DNA of 64,000 nucleotides, taken from assembly GCA_963738025.1 (NCBI GenBank), contig CAVTWA010000032.1, positions 17,096 to 81,095 of the forward strand, read 5' to 3'. Under the pieces are notes generated by a model. It was not told the origin of the DNA and did not search any database. It saw only the letters and a program-made list of their open reading frames with translations. This document shows positions 1 through 8,928 of this stretch, piece by piece. Position numbers and translations under genes: made by a program. Source of the DNA: 20CM-2-55-15 sp963738025 (GTDB taxonomy: Bacteria; Acidobacteriota; Terriglobia; 20CM-2-55-15). How positions within the stretch are numbered: position 1 is the first letter of the stretch; every line of letters starts with the position of its first letter.

Positions 1-3
1 AGG

Positions 4-373
4 TTGCCACGTAACAAAACTCGGTTCCACGCGGGAGCCGAGTTCTACCGCGCCGCCCACGCTCGAAATGTGGCAAATGTCCTTCTGACTTTGACCCAGC
101 CGGGTACGTCAGCGCACTCAAAGCGCGTATTCACTTTGTACACTCCCGATCACTGCCAGCCAGCTTGCGAGTCTGCGCGCTTCACTGCCTCCGGGTGGGC
201 CTGCCGGCGCCCCCGGAGGACCTGGTGGAGGAGCGAACGCATCCGATCCCGTCGGAGGAACTTCGCTCTTCGAAGCGGTCGATAAGCAGCGGGGCCTGAA
301 ACTCGAAGCGCAAAAGCGGTCGTACCCCATAATCGTCATCGATCACATCGAGGAAAAGCTCACTGAAAATTGA
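4..373 (+). pseudogene. TIGR03435 family C-terminal remnant, frameshifted
   Basis: The 3' part of a TIGR03435 protein, a secreted acidobacterial family of unknown function. The reading begins in one frame (VFTLYTPD near 126-150, matching the usual 'FTL.WTPD' segment) and must switch frame around 170-190 into PGGPAGAPGG and then SLFEAVDKQRGLKLEAQK, ending VIVIDHIEEKLTEN and a TGA at 371. That ending is the family's diagnostic C-terminus (EQLGLKLEA.K...VIDHVEKPSEN). No start or N-terminal half is visible, either because the window begins here or because the gene is truncated. The frame switch argues for decay. Four other members or relics of the family lie in the window. Confidence 0.7.
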
Positions 374-403
374 CGGAAAAATGGGGCCGGTCGGTGGGTG
401 TAA

Positions 404-434
404 TCACAGAGACACGGAGGCACAGAGAAACGCG
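404..434. repeat. CACAGAGACACGGAGGCAC-type intergenic repeat
   Basis: A short purine-rich direct-repeat motif built from CACAGAGA and CACGGAGG words lies between the TIGR03435 relic and the carotenoid oxygenase. In translation it gives the low-complexity HRDTEAQR string. I recall similar short sequences as intergenic repeats in other soil bacteria; only one copy was seen here. Confidence 0.4.
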
Positions 435-563
435 AAACAAATGTTATTGCGGCGTTTCTTCAATGCCTCCGTTTACATAAGACGGTTATGGCACGGGCTG
501 GACTTTAGCGGCGTGCCTATCCTGATTCACATCGCCAAAGGCGAGGCGAGACGGAGAGAAAAC

Positions 564-1958
564 CTAGGCGGCGACAAAGTTGCCGTGAGCACAGGCCGGC
601 ACGCGCCGGGGCACCTTCAGCACGGCAGCAGGTTCGGCCGCGATGTCTTGGGCGTTGAGGATCAAGAGTTCGCTGGTATTGGTCGCCGCGCGATAGACCA
701 CGGAGATGATGTAGCCATCGCCTTCCGGCGCGGAGGCGGACCGCGCCACGAAGACCGGCTCGCCCGCAGCATCCCCCGAGTCGAGCATTCGCACGGCGCG
801 CTTGCCCGTCTTGAGATCGATATGCGCGATGGCATCATGCATAAACGGATAGTTGCAGTCGATATCCGCGAGGTACCAGCCGTGCCGATACGGCAAGCCT
901 GCAAAACGTTCATCGACGCGCGGCATCTCTGAATTGAGATCGTCGACTGGCTCGCGTTTTGTCCGGCTGGTCTCGCCCGCAAGGTTGATCGTCCAGCGCA
1001 CCAGCCTGGCTTCGGCGGCCCGGCCGGGCGATCCATCGGCATTGGGGAAGACCTCCGGCGGGTGGGGAAGTTCCGTCACCTCGCAATGGATTCTCTCGCC
1101 GTCCTCCCAGGCGTTCATTGAATGGAGAAAAAAATTCGGCTCGATTTCGAACCAGCGGATCGCATCGACATTCGCGTTGCGTTTCATCATGCCGATGAAG
1201 GCACCTTTGGCGGGTTCCCAGGCCACCGGCGGCATGCCTTTCATCGTGCGCGCCGGATCGGCGGCGAGAGGCGTTACGGGGAACATCACGTAGTTCCGCG
1301 TCACCATGAAGTCGTGCAGTATTGCCGCGTAGGGTGCGGCGAAACGGTCACGGCGGGTCACGTTTCCGGACTTGTCAGTGACGCCATAGTCGATCAGATT
1401 ACTGAACGGCTCTGGACCCGCGAAATAAGCGAACCAGACCATCTCGCCGGTCTCGGGATCTATCTTCGGATGTGCGGTGCGCTTGCCGCCCGTGTTCATG
1501 AACGCGCCGCGTTCGAGATCCAGCGGATCGACCTCGAACGGTTCGCCGTGCTCACCGAGCGCCATCAGCTTGCCGGCATGGTGGACGGTGTGGATGTTCG
1601 CCGGGCTCGGATTCACCTTGGCGGCGGAAGGATCTGCTGCTGAGCCAAAACCGTGGAAGAGCAGGCGTCCCGCCTTGTTCTCAGCATGCCATTTCGGGGT
1701 GCGAACCCAGCGGTTGCGATAGCGGGCGCGGCCGCCATCTTTGTTCGGCTCGAGGAAGAAGGCGTGGATCATGCCGTCGCCGAGGAATGGGAAGTACGGG
1801 CCCTGCGGGTCGAATTGGGGATTGGGACCGTTGCGGTAATAAGCGCCGGCCAGCGCGTCCGGAATGCGCCCCACGACTTTCAAATCGAAATCGTCCTCGC
1901 TACGCACCGGCTCGAGCAGGCCGGTAAGGCGGGGATGGATGCTCTGGGTATCGGCCAC
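564..1958 (-). CDS. Carotenoid oxygenase (RPE65/CCD family)
   Basis: A 464-residue non-haem iron dioxygenase of the carotenoid-cleavage family, a cytoplasmic enzyme that splits a polyene or stilbenoid double bond. The N-terminus has the family's YYRNGPNPQFDP and FLGDGMIHAF motifs. Four histidines at the expected spacing can serve as iron ligands: H163 (TAHPKID), H215 (ILHDFMVT), H279 (FFLHSMNAW) and H458 in the terminal CAHGNF motif. Length is normal for bacterial members and no signal peptide is present. It stands alone on the minus strand with no carotenoid biosynthesis gene nearby, so the substrate cannot be inferred; lignostilbene-type cleavage is as possible as apocarotenoid formation. 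Confidence 0.93.
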   Translation of the reverse strand: MADTQSIHPRLTGLLEPVRSEDDFDLKVVGRIPDALAGAYYRNGPNPQFDPQGPYFPFLGDGMIHAFFLEPNKDGGRARYRNRWVRTPKWHAENKAGRLLFHGFGSAADPSAAKVNPSPANIHTVHHAGKLMALGEHGEPFEVDPLDLERGAFMNTGGKRTAHPKIDPETGEMVWFAYFAGPEPFSNLIDYGVTDKSGNVTRRDRFAAPYAAILHDFMVTRNYVMFPVTPLAADPARTMKGMPPVAWEPAKGAFIGMMKRNANVDAIRWFEIEPNFFLHSMNAWEDGERIHCEVTELPHPPEVFPNADGSPGRAAEARLVRWTINLAGETSRTKREPVDDLNSEMPRVDERFAGLPYRHGWYLADIDCNYPFMHDAIAHIDLKTGKRAVRMLDSGDAAGEPVFVARSASAPEGDGYIISVVYRAATNTSELLILNAQDIAAEPAAVLKVPRRVPACAHGNFVAA

Positions 1959-2040
1959 GGCGTCCTCCTGGCTCTTTGCGCGTAAGTTTTAGCTGCAATG
2001 TAAAAAGCTGTTTTCTTATATGACGGATACGCTGCCAACG

Positions 2041-2283
2041 TCACTTGAAATCAGCAGCGCGGCCGTGGCCGCAACCAAACATGACGTGAACGAAAGGGGC
2101 CAGGGCCCGACTCATAATGCCCGTGCCGCATGCGACGTCCAGAACGCACATTTGTTTGTTGAGACTTAAATTGTCGACGATCCATTTAATGTATTGCTGA
2201 TTAGATAGCGTCAGAAGAGGGTTTGACAAACGTGGTGCCTGTTTCGTGAACGACGACTTCACTCTGTCCTTATAATTCGCCAT
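2041..2283 (-). pseudogene. Truncated class I SAM-dependent methyltransferase
   Basis: An 80-residue open frame carries only the N-terminal quarter of a UbiE-type methyltransferase: MANYKDRVKSSFTKQA, then VLDVACGTGIMSRALAPFV, which is motif I of the SAM-binding Rossmann fold. After 'HVMFGCGHGRAADFK' the frame stops, before motifs II and III and the substrate-binding part. A complete relative would be 200-260 residues, so this is a 3'-truncated remnant. The methionine at 2283 is preferred over an upstream one because it begins the conserved segment. The remnant sits between the carotenoid oxygenase and a secreted protein on the opposite strand. Confidence 0.6.
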
Positions 2284-2516
2284 GAGTTGCCATGATCGCA
2301 AACGGTTTCAATAAGTGGAACGTTGATGCGACCGTCCTGCCAAATTCTCTGTGGAAGTTTTCCAAAGTTTATCGGCTCCCGCACCCGCTAAATCCGCCCA
2401 ATACTATCCCTCGCCGTCAGCAACGCTTTGATTGCACGAGCTGACCACGATGGCGCGCACATTGGCAAGCGTCTGTGCCTGATCACGCAGCGGAGAACAC
2501 GTAACTTGGAGGTAAG

Positions 2517-2852
2517 ATGAAAAAGTTAGTCTCTCTAATGGCGATTACCGTCGCGGTAATGCTTGTTGCAATGCCTTTAGCGTATGCACAGGGGCAGCAG
2601 CCTCGACCTCAAGGCAAGACATTCGAAGGCCAACTCACGAACGTCGACGCGAAAGCGCAGACTATCTCCGTGAGGGGGAACGCCGGCGATATGATGTTCC
2701 AGTACACTGAGCAGACTCAGGTCGTCGGTGGAGAAAAGGACGTTCAGGGCCTTGCCACGAAAAGCGGCGCAACCGTAAGAGTCACTTACCAGGATGCTGG
2801 TAACGACAACCACATTGCGACGAGGATCGAAATCGCCGAAGCGAAGAAGTAG
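2517..2852 (+). CDS. Small secreted protein, domain shared with the lipoprotein at 3904-4302
   Basis: A 111-residue exported protein of unknown function. It has a clear signal peptide (MKKLVSLMAITVAVMLVAMP, cleavage likely after AYAQG) and a strong ribosome-binding site (TTGGAGG) seven bases before the ATG. The mature part of about 85 residues alternates beta-strand-like segments (KTFEGQLTNVDAKAQTISV, MMFQYTEQTQVVGG, ATVRVTYQDAG, ATRIEIAEA). The same order of segments is found in the C-terminal half of the lipoprotein encoded convergently at 3904-4302, so the two are probably paralogues of a small beta-barrel (DUF5666-like) envelope domain. Role unknown. Confidence 0.75.
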   Translation: MKKLVSLMAITVAVMLVAMPLAYAQGQQPRPQGKTFEGQLTNVDAKAQTISVRGNAGDMMFQYTEQTQVVGGEKDVQGLATKSGATVRVTYQDAGNDNHIATRIEIAEAKK

Positions 2853-2858
2853 CTTCGG

Positions 2859-3293
2859 TTACGGATCCGTGTGCGATCCCTGCTCCAAGAGCCGTCGGGT
2901 TCGAGGAGTGGGGACGCCGGAAATCTGCAGAGTGCCTGCCATTCTCTGAAACGCGTAGATTGCTTTCATTGTCGGTTTATCAAGGACCCCGTTCACCGGA
3001 CCGCCGTACAGACCGCGGGCTTTGAGCGCCCGTTGAATGCGTTCGATCGCCTTTGGCCGATATGGTTCATACGAGGCTTCATCGAAAAACTCCTCCGCCC
3101 CAACCGTTTTTCCGCTGTCCGCCTCGAGTTGTCCTTCAGTCAGCTGGAATTCCGGCTCCAACTGCACGTGAGTGATCGGTTGTTCCGGTTTAGAGGCGGC
3201 CACAGCCACTGTTGTCTTCATGCCTTCGTTTCGCGCGCAGCTCGATGTTGCGATCGCTACCGCGATGAAAAAGCAGAATGTTGTTCGATTCAC
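2859..3293 (-). CDS. Lipoprotein with peptidoglycan-binding domain (PG_binding_1)
   Basis: A 144-residue protein with a signal sequence and lipobox-like ending (IATSSCAR), so probably lipid-anchored. Residues about 80-140 (RIQRALKARGLYGGPVNGVL, MKAIYAFQRMAG, RRLLEQG) match the three-helix peptidoglycan-binding fold found in cell-wall hydrolases and anchored envelope proteins; the spacing of the 'G.Y.GPVNG.LD..T..AI..FQ' core is typical. There is no attached catalytic domain, so an anchoring or wall-sensing role is likely. It is 25 bases downstream of the M48-like peptidase gene on the same strand and may be cotranscribed with it. Confidence 0.8.
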   Translation of the reverse strand: MNRTTFCFFIAVAIATSSCARNEGMKTTVAVAASKPEQPITHVQLEPEFQLTEGQLEADSGKTVGAEEFFDEASYEPYRPKAIERIQRALKARGLYGGPVNGVLDKPTMKAIYAFQRMAGTLQISGVPTPRTRRLLEQGSHTDP

Positions 3294-3317
3294 TTATTTA
3301 CACCTGTCTACTGCTAA

Positions 3318-3860
3318 TTACTCAGGGTTCTTCGCTGACCTTCGACTCGCATCTGGATCTGGACCGAGAAGTTGTTCGAACGGAACGCCCGGCTGTCGTT
3401 CGTATGTCCACAGCTTTGAATAGAGCTTCTCGAAATAAACCCGCTTTACGGCGCGCTCGCCGATCGAATTCGCGACCCGCTCCGTTTGCAGATAAGGATG
3501 GTGCGTAAAAATCCAGACATGCCCCAGTTCATGTGCGAGCGCGGCCCGCAATTCATCGTCATCGAGCATCCAGAGGAATCCAAGTTCTATCGACAGTCGA
3601 AATTCTTTCTTGTTCGCGTCTACGGGCTCAACGGAAAATACAAGCGGATGTTGGATCACGACATTAATCTGCACCGGGCAATGAAGGGACATTGCGGCAG
3701 ACAGCTGGCCAACCAATTCCTGCGCCCGTCTGGATCGAAGCGTCACGATGCTTGGCGATTCTGTTAACGGCGCGGTCTGCAGGAAAACGAAAACCAGAAC
3801 GAGTGCGGGCTCAAAGCAAGGGACGCCGCGCTTAGCGGCAGAATGCAGCCGCCATCTCAT
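3318..3860 (-). CDS. Putative M48-like zinc metallopeptidase
   Basis: A 180-residue protein with an N-terminal hydrophobic segment (ALVLVFVFLQTAP) and a zincin motif, AHELGH, at residues 109-114 (H110, E111, H114). Upstream of the motif is the usual 'DDELRAALAHELGH' helix of the M48/Ste24 clan, and a downstream glutamate (QTERVAN) could be the third zinc ligand. It is shorter than most M48 peptidases and ends with a polar tail. Substrate unknown; the hydrophobic N-terminus points to the periplasm or membrane. It is followed by the peptidoglycan-binding lipoprotein, which hints at an envelope quality-control or wall-associated job. Confidence 0.75.
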   Translation of the reverse strand: MRWRLHSAAKRGVPCFEPALVLVFVFLQTAPLTESPSIVTLRSRRAQELVGQLSAAMSLHCPVQINVVIQHPLVFSVEPVDANKKEFRLSIELGFLWMLDDDELRAALAHELGHVWIFTHHPYLQTERVANSIGERAVKRVYFEKLYSKLWTYERQPGVPFEQLLGPDPDASRRSAKNPE

Positions 3861-3903
3861 AGAACGAGTGAATTACGCGGCGCCCCTTCTTCAAACAACC
3901 ACC

Positions 3904-4302
3904 TTACCTCGGAACGATTTCGATGCGAACGGCACTGTGGCCATCTTGTTCCAGGTAGCGCACCATCACCTGATTGCCTTGCTGGTTCGAAAGTCCTTGA
4001 CTACCGGAGGCGCCCGCAATTTCTGTGGAGTCCGTAAAAGAAAACGTCTGTTCGTTGCCCGCAGCGTTTTTGATCGTAAGCGTCTTCGCCAGCAGGTCCA
4101 CGCTCCGTAGTTCGCCGGTTGCGACCTGTGTGTCCGGCGCTGTTGCAGAAGCCGCAGTTGCCGGTTCCGGTGTGGCTCGCGGCTGTTCCGCCGACCGTTG
4201 AACGGTCTGATTCTTGGCGGCAGGCTCTTGACTACTGCAGGCCGCAAGCGCCCAAACCGCCATGCAAACAATAAGAGTCAAAATCCAGAGGCGAGGTTTC
4301 AT
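3904..4302 (-). CDS. Lipoprotein sharing a C-terminal domain with the protein at 2517-2852
   Basis: A 132-residue predicted lipoprotein: signal sequence MKPRLWILTLIVCMAVWALA followed by the lipobox cysteine in LAACSSQE. A low-complexity Pro/Ala/Thr linker (about residues 35-60) leads to a 70-residue domain (VATGELRSVDLLAKTLTIKN, QTFSFTDSTEIAGA, NQVMVRYLEQDGHSAVRIEI) that parallels the 2517-2852 protein segment by segment. It looks like the membrane-anchored paralogue of that secreted protein. Function unknown; the fold resembles small DUF5666-type beta domains, but I cannot confirm this without a profile search. Confidence 0.75.
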   Translation of the reverse strand: MKPRLWILTLIVCMAVWALAACSSQEPAAKNQTVQRSAEQPRATPEPATAASATAPDTQVATGELRSVDLLAKTLTIKNAAGNEQTFSFTDSTEIAGASGSQGLSNQQGNQVMVRYLEQDGHSAVRIEIVPR

Positions 4303-4731
4303 CGTGCATCCTCCATTAGAGCGCGCCCCGCAACAGGACGCTATTGTGTGAGTTGCTGCAGGGGAGCAGAAGCAGTGCCAAACTGCAAATGCGACCGAGT
4401 TCTATTATTCCTGCGACAGTTGCGAAGAACGTGGGTGGAATCGCACTATAGTTGACGAGTCCCGTCACGGGCCGGGTTCTGGAAAATATTCATGAAAATT
4501 GGATCGACACTCTGCTGCTATAACCTCTGGCGCCGAGGTACCACTCTTCGGGACATTGCACTGCGATGCTGGTGGTACTCAAATCCTACTATCGACTCTG
4601 ACGAAAGTCCGTATGTGAGACAAGTGTGCTAACGACAATTTCAGGTTGAGGGATTTCTTTGACTCCCTCCTTGTGCGGATGTAAGGTGTGTGCAAAATCA
4701 AGCACCAATCAATCCGAGGGGGAGGAATCTC
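4303..4731. other. Intergenic region upstream of the TonB-dependent receptor
   Basis: About 430 bases between divergent genes (lipoprotein to the left, receptor to the right). No credible reading frame. It must contain promoters for both genes, but I could not single out convincing -35/-10 boxes. The last 15 bases hold a very strong ribosome-binding site (GGGGGAGGAA, about 4717-4727) that fixes the receptor start at 4732. Confidence 0.5.
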
Positions 4732-7700
4732 ATGAGAGGTCTGAAGATTCTGTTGGTATTCCTGTCCGCGATGTTGCTGGTGGCTCCTGCATTCAGTCAG
4801 GGCACCAATGCTACGGTGACGGGCACGATCGCAGATTCGACTGGCGCGTTAATTCCAGGTGTGTCAGTTACTGCGGCGAATACAGCGACGGGAGTGGTCA
4901 ATACCGTCATAACCAATGAAACGGGTTCCTACAATTTTCCGACTCTGTTGCCGGGCACGTATAAACTGAGCGCGGAGCTGTCCGGCTTCCAGACTCAGTC
5001 TTACACGAATGTGCGTCTGGGTAATGCCGATCAGGTCCGGTTGAACTTTACGCTCCAGGTTGGCGGCGTGAATCAGTCCGTAGAAGTGACAGTTGCGGCG
5101 GACACACTATTAGCAGTATCGAGCTCGTCCGTTGGCGAAGTCATCAACCAGCAGCGCGTTGCGGACTTGCCGACGGTGACGAACAACGTACTCGATTTGT
5201 ATCGGCTGACGCCCGGCATTCGCATCGACGATACAGGAAACAGCGGCAGTGTCTCGGGTCTGGGCGGTCTGGGAACGGTTAACATCACGCGCGATGGAGT
5301 GGACAATGTTGGCGCCGCCCGTTTTGGAGCGAGTCTGAACGGCGCAACATACATGAGTCCGGACCTCATTGGCGAGGTGCGTTTCGTCGTAGCGCCCGTC
5401 GACGCGGAGATGGGCCGCGGCAACGGCCAATTTCAGTTTCTGACCCGGTCCGGCGGCAATGAGTATCACGGAACGGGCGTCTGGACCGTTCGAAACACGG
5501 CCCTGGACGCGAATACATGGGCGAACAACCGGGCCGTGGATCCCAAGACCGGGGCATCCAAACCCACACAACCGAACTGGTATAACAATCATCAGTTCAC
5601 TGCAAGCCTCGGCGGGCCTATCGTCAAGAACAAGACATTCTTCTTCGCGTTGTGGGACAGCGCTCTAATTAACGGACGCACCGTTCAAAATCCCGTCGTG
5701 TTGACGCCATGCGCGCGGAGAGGCATTTTCCGCTATTTCGATACTTGGAATAACGGAAACTTTTTCCAGCAGACGCAGGCCACGGGCACTACGCCGACAA
5801 TCGGCGTGGTGGACGGGCTGGGCAACCCTGCAACGCCCGCAACCAATCCGAACGGCTCCGCATTCACGGGGTCTCTGCATTACGCCAGCGTATTTGGAAC
5901 GGTCCTGAATCCCACCACGATGAATTCGGACTGTTCGAATGCCCAGGTCGGCCCGGCCCCGACGGCAAACGGCGCGTGGGACCAGTATCGGACAGGCGTG
6001 GATTCCACTGGGTTTGTGACGAAGCTCCTCGGCAAGATGCCGATTCCCAATAACTACGAAGTGGGTGACGGACTGAACACGGCTGGTTTCAAATGGACGC
6101 GCAACGAAAAGAGCGGCGGCGAAAATATCTTTGCCGTCGGACCAACCGTTTCCGCCATCAGTGGCGACGGTCGCAAACAGATCAATACGAAGTTCGACCA
6201 CAATTTCAACACGAAGAATAAGGTCGCTGTGACCTACACATACGAGAGCTCGACGGGGAATGCCAATTTCGAAAGCTGGCCCGGAGGGTTTCGCGGAAAG
6301 TCTTTCAGACATCCACAACTGCTGGCGGTGAACTTCACATCGACTTTATCGTCGTCGCTCATCAATGAAGCACGAGTTGGTCTGCGACGCGAAGGCGGAA
6401 ACACCTCCAATGGTCTGACGAACCCGGATAGCGGCAAGGCGAGTCAGGCCTTTTTCCCGAACTACGGCGGATATCCGGTTTTCATCGGTCTGGGAGCGGG
6501 AACCTCTCTCACCGCGCCGCAGACCAACGTGAACTTTCAGACCAGCCAGTTACTCGGCGGCGGCACGACCTCGGATTATCACGACATTACCAATCTATGG
6601 TCGTTCACCGACAGCATCGGCTGGACCAAGGGCAAGCACGCATTCAAATTCGGCGGCGAGGTCCGTCTGACCCACAGTCTCGGTTTCGATTCCGGAATCA
6701 GTCCCACTTCAATACCGCGAGCGATCGGGGGAGATGCGCCAAACGCGCTCATCCCGGCGACCGCAATCGCCAATACGATCCCCGCTTTTGCGGGCCTTGC
6801 CGGTACGAGCGCGTCGGGCAATAACCTGACAATGCGAAATCTGCTCAGCTTTCTCGCCGGCTCTCTCAACCAGGTGAACCAGTTCTACTATGTGCAAGAT
6901 CCCAAAAACCTCAACACGTTCGAAAACTACCTGACTTTTCCTGACAGAATTCGCGACACGGTGCAGAATGAAGGCGATATTTTCGTCAAGGACGACTGGA
7001 AAGTATCGAAAAATCTGACGCTGAATCTTGGCGTGCGTTGGGAACGCTACGGCGTGCCCTTCGAAGCGCATGGTCTGATGCCTCTGCCGACAGACGGTCC
7101 GAATGCGATTTTCGGAGTCTCCGGCCGAAGCTTCGACGGGTGGATGAAACCGGGAATCCGCGCCGGTCTCACGGTGCCGCAATTCGTCGGCAGGAACTCG
7201 CCAAATCCGAACACGCCATGGTATCGCAACGACTACAAGGATTTTGGACCGGCAGTCGGTTTCGCCTGGCAGGTTCCGTGGTTTGGCGCGGGCAAGACCA
7301 CTTTGCGCGGCGGCTACCAGATGACGTTCCAGCAGGGTCAGGTTCCGAACGCGCTCACGCAGGAAAACGTCGTGCCGGGCAGCACTTACAGCTCCATCTA
7401 TCAGGGAGATCCCTTAACGGCTCCTTACCTGGACTTGACGAAGGTGCAAGCGAACATTCCCGCTCCGGTACCCATTAAGCCGATGCAGGGTGTGCCCATC
7501 TACGACAGGCAGTCTCAAATCTATATCCCGTCCGCCACCGTGCGAAATCCTTACGCGGAGAACATCACGCTCTCCGTGACCAGGAGCATCACATCCAGCC
7601 TGACCCTCGATGTACGCTATATCGGTACGTTGGGCAGGAGACAATGGAACGTCGCTTTCGACACGAATGTGCCGAATTTTCTGTACAACGGACTGAAGGA

Positions 7701-8928
7701 AGCGTTTGACGCAGCTCGGGCCGGCGACGACAGCAATCCGTCGTTGCAGGTGCTCGAGCAGATGTTCAAGGGTATCAATATCGCGGGTTGCGCCGGTTGC
7801 GGTCCGGTAGGCAGCACGGTGAATGGCGTTCTGCAGACCGCCGGGATGCATCTGCGTGCCAGCCCTGTCTTCCAGACCAATCTTGCAAACGGGAATTACT
7901 TTGGCCTGGCAACGTCTTTGAACACTCTGAACTACACACCATCATTCACCGGCAATGCCAACCTTCCGGCCCAACCCCCCAATTCCCGCGGCAGTGTGAT
8001 CCGGTACAACGGATTTCCGGAAAACTTCGTCGTCACGAATCCCCAGTTCACGAGCACCCTCATGATCGCGAGCATGAACAACAATCAATACCATTCCCTG
8101 GAGAGTCAGGTCACGCTGCGGCCGGCGCACGGCATGACAATGCAGGGCAGCTACACCTGGAGCCGGAACAACGGCTTATCGGGCGGCGCCGGTCTCGGCA
8201 ACAGCTATACGAATCCGGTCGATCGTCATGCGGACTACACCGTACTCGGCGATACCCGCAGGCACGACTTCCGGATGAATGGGGCATACGAGTTGCCGAT
8301 CGGTCCCGGCAAGCTTCTGCTCTCCAGCAGCCATGGAGTTCTGGGACGCTTTGTCGAAGGTTGGAAGGGCGGCTGGATCGTGAATCTGATCAGCGGCGCG
8401 CCTACTACTCTCGCCGCGCAAAGCATGGTGTATGCCCAGGGAACTCCGGATGTCGTCGGACCGTTCAACAGCAAGGCGGTGGGAGTTAAATGGGGCTCGG
8501 GAGCCAGCGCCACCAGCGCCAGCTACTTCGCGCCCGGCGCATTCCAGCAGGTTGCGGATCCGCAATGTGCGGCCGTCTCGTCGGCTCAGACCCTCAGCTC
8601 GTTTTGCACTCTAGAGGCCATCAAGGATACGCGCACGAATCAGATCGTTCTCCAGAATCCGCTTCCCGGACATCGCGGCACCCTTGGACAGCGCGCGATC
8701 GAACTGCCGGGAACCTGGCGATTTGATGCGAATATGCAGAAGTCCTTGAAGCTGGCTGAATCCAAAACCCTGGAATTCCGCATGGACGCGTACGACATCC
8801 TCAATCATGCGGAGCCTGGCGCGCCGATTCTCAACATCAACACCGCAAACTTCGGACAGATCACGGGCGCAGCTGCAAAGTCGACGTTACACCGGCAATT
8901 CCAGGCTCAGATGCGGCTGAGATTCTGA
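4732..8928 (+). CDS. Oar-like TonB-dependent outer-membrane receptor with carboxypeptidase-regulatory domain
   Basis: A 1398-residue outer-membrane protein of the large receptor type that is expanded in Acidobacteriota. The start at 4732 follows GGGGGAGGAA; the signal peptide is MRGLKILLVFLSAMLLVAPA with cleavage near FSQG. Residues about 20-110 form a carboxypeptidase-regulatory-like (transthyretin-fold) domain (TVTGTIADSTGALIPGVSVT, GSYNFPTLLPGTYKLSAELS). A plug-like segment (ITRDGVDNVGAARFGAS) and a very long beta-barrel follow, ending in aromatic LRF as barrels do. These proteins probably import large glycans or peptides with TonB-ExbBD energy; the substrate is unknown. No SusD, TonB or exb gene is adjacent. 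Confidence 0.93.
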   Translation: MRGLKILLVFLSAMLLVAPAFSQGTNATVTGTIADSTGALIPGVSVTAANTATGVVNTVITNETGSYNFPTLLPGTYKLSAELSGFQTQSYTNVRLGNADQVRLNFTLQVGGVNQSVEVTVAADTLLAVSSSSVGEVINQQRVADLPTVTNNVLDLYRLTPGIRIDDTGNSGSVSGLGGLGTVNITRDGVDNVGAARFGASLNGATYMSPDLIGEVRFVVAPVDAEMGRGNGQFQFLTRSGGNEYHGTGVWTVRNTALDANTWANNRAVDPKTGASKPTQPNWYNNHQFTASLGGPIVKNKTFFFALWDSALINGRTVQNPVVLTPCARRGIFRYFDTWNNGNFFQQTQATGTTPTIGVVDGLGNPATPATNPNGSAFTGSLHYASVFGTVLNPTTMNSDCSNAQVGPAPTANGAWDQYRTGVDSTGFVTKLLGKMPIPNNYEVGDGLNTAGFKWTRNEKSGGENIFAVGPTVSAISGDGRKQINTKFDHNFNTKNKVAVTYTYESSTGNANFESWPGGFRGKSFRHPQLLAVNFTSTLSSSLINEARVGLRREGGNTSNGLTNPDSGKASQAFFPNYGGYPVFIGLGAGTSLTAPQTNVNFQTSQLLGGGTTSDYHDITNLWSFTDSIGWTKGKHAFKFGGEVRLTHSLGFDSGISPTSIPRAIGGDAPNALIPATAIANTIPAFAGLAGTSASGNNLTMRNLLSFLAGSLNQVNQFYYVQDPKNLNTFENYLTFPDRIRDTVQNEGDIFVKDDWKVSKNLTLNLGVRWERYGVPFEAHGLMPLPTDGPNAIFGVSGRSFDGWMKPGIRAGLTVPQFVGRNSPNPNTPWYRNDYKDFGPAVGFAWQVPWFGAGKTTLRGGYQMTFQQGQVPNALTQENVVPGSTYSSIYQGDPLTAPYLDLTKVQANIPAPVPIKPMQGVPIYDRQSQIYIPSATVRNPYAENITLSVTRSITSSLTLDVRYIGTLGRRQWNVAFDTNVPNFLYNGLKEAFDAARAGDDSNPSLQVLEQMFKGINIAGCAGCGPVGSTVNGVLQTAGMHLRASPVFQTNLANGNYFGLATSLNTLNYTPSFTGNANLPAQPPNSRGSVIRYNGFPENFVVTNPQFTSTLMIASMNNNQYHSLESQVTLRPAHGMTMQGSYTWSRNNGLSGGAGLGNSYTNPVDRHADYTVLGDTRRHDFRMNGAYELPIGPGKLLLSSSHGVLGRFVEGWKGGWIVNLISGAPTTLAAQSMVYAQGTPDVVGPFNSKAVGVKWGSGASATSASYFAPGAFQQVADPQCAAVSSAQTLSSFCTLEAIKDTRTNQIVLQNPLPGHRGTLGQRAIELPGTWRFDANMQKSLKLAESKTLEFRMDAYDILNHAEPGAPILNINTANFGQITGAAAKSTLHRQFQAQMRLRF

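Noticed and set aside
381..932. Open frames opposite the carotenoid oxygenase (several of 100-180 codons on the plus strand)
   Set aside because: They are shadows of a well-supported gene and resemble no family; they come from the high GC at third codon positions.
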